From the NCBI GenBank assembly GCA_016284575.1, contig JAEEPD010000062.1:1-12773 (forward strand): a stretch of 12,773 bases of DNA, written 5' to 3'. The notes beneath the pieces were generated by a model, which saw nothing but the letters and a program-made list of their open reading frames with translations, had not been told where the DNA came from and did no database searches. The DNA is from Bacillota bacterium. Its GTDB lineage: Bacteria > Bacillota > Clostridia > Peptostreptococcales > Anaerovoracaceae. Below are positions 12,373 to 12,773 of the stretch, piece after piece (position 1 is the first letter of the stretch; each line of letters starts with the position of its first letter). The translations under genes and the position numbers were made by a program.

Positions 12373-12773
12373 TCATATATGCTCCCCCGGCTTAAGCCTG
12401 GAGATGACTATCATAAGAATGCCTGATGAAAAGCTGATATCAGCGCTTTCCTCCTCCCAGACATTGCTGGCTCCCAGAGGAAAACGGTTGCTGAGGCTGT
12501 AGCCCCGGCCGCTGAATTTGCAGCCTTCGATGGAAAGACCTTCAACTGCATCGCTCAGAGCGAAAAGGCTCAGGGACCAGCCATCCATCCTTGGAATGCT
12601 GTATTCGCCTGGGCAAAGGACCAGGATCTCGGTATCCCGTCCAAGTATTCTTGCCAGGCCTCCCTCTGAAACTATAAAGGCACCTGTCTGCATATTTGCT
12701 ATGCTGTGATCCATTCTGCCGCCAAGGGCGCAGCAGATGCTTATGTCCCTACAACCCTTTTCAAGGGCTACCC
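12373..12773 (-). CDS. thiN: Thiamine diphosphokinase, C-terminal part (runs off the right edge)
   Basis: The frame is open from the window edge to TGA 12373, giving about 133 residues. The family hallmark A-L-G-G-R-M-D-H-S-I-A-N is seen just upstream of and across the internal ATG at 12714, so that ATG is not the start. Downstream come the thiamine-binding C-terminal beta domain features: L-S-L-F-A-L-S-D-A-V-E-G-L-S and G-A-S-N-V-W, then a terminal S-S-G-I-L-M-I-V-I-S. The enzyme transfers diphosphate from ATP to thiamine to make the cofactor thiamine diphosphate. It is followed by a strong terminator, and its 5' neighbours are outside the window. Confidence 0.9.
   Translation of the reverse strand, partial: VALEKGCRDISICCALGGRMDHSIANMQTGAFIVSEGGLARILGRDTEILVLCPGEYSIPRMDGWSLSLFALSDAVEGLSIEGCKFSGRGYSLSNRFPLGASNVWEEESADISFSSGILMIVISRLKPGEHI

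Overview
This window carries a nearly gap-free run of genes, every supported one on the minus strand. It is therefore transcribed from high to low coordinates. Gene order and sequence (pyrH-frr-uppS-cdsA-dxr-rseP-ispG, then rimP-nusA-ylxR-infB) are the classic Bacillota layout. Strong GGAGG-type ribosome binding sites, a TTGACT-17-TATAAA promoter and the YlxR and CdsA sequence types point to a moderately GC-rich member of class Clostridia. The sequence alone does not settle family or genus.

Right edge (12373-12773): the C-terminal part of a thiamine diphosphokinase ending in an 11-bp rho-independent terminator. After a short AT-rich intergenic region with an extended -10 promoter and a 12-bp palindrome comes a long operon. 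It starts with pyrH (UMP kinase) and frr (ribosome recycling factor), followed by a 72-aa PASTA-like protein. Next are uppS and cdsA (undecaprenyl diphosphate and CDP-diacylglycerol synthesis), then dxr, a site-2 protease (rseP type) and ispG. dxr and ispG are two steps of the MEP pathway that feeds UppS, so this block couples isoprenoid, lipid and envelope functions to translation factors.

Middle (3432-5943): where polC and/or proS usually sit between ispG and rimP, this genome has an accessory membrane cassette. It holds a 33-aa hydrophobic peptide too short for ordinary gene callers, a 12-TM MFS-like transporter, and four small proteins of 63-91 aa built as signal peptide, F-A-D cleavage region, one or two TM segments and a basic tail. 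A 4-TM protein lies among them. The genes are tightly packed, some overlapping, mostly with strong ribosome binding sites. I recognise no described function for this cassette. It is the best candidate for an undescribed system here.

Left part (1-3409): a new sigma-A-type promoter precedes rimP, with a terminator-like hairpin just downstream of the predicted transcription start. Then come rimP, nusA, ylxR and a 5'-partial infB with a very long low-complexity N-terminus. ylxQ is absent. The NusA carries an extra C-terminal helical domain, and the RseP-type protease lacks the usual PDZ domain. The start of that protease gene also appears to carry a short inverted-repeat element. No rRNA, tRNA, CRISPR array or insertion sequence was seen, and no stretch over 300 bases lacks a gene.
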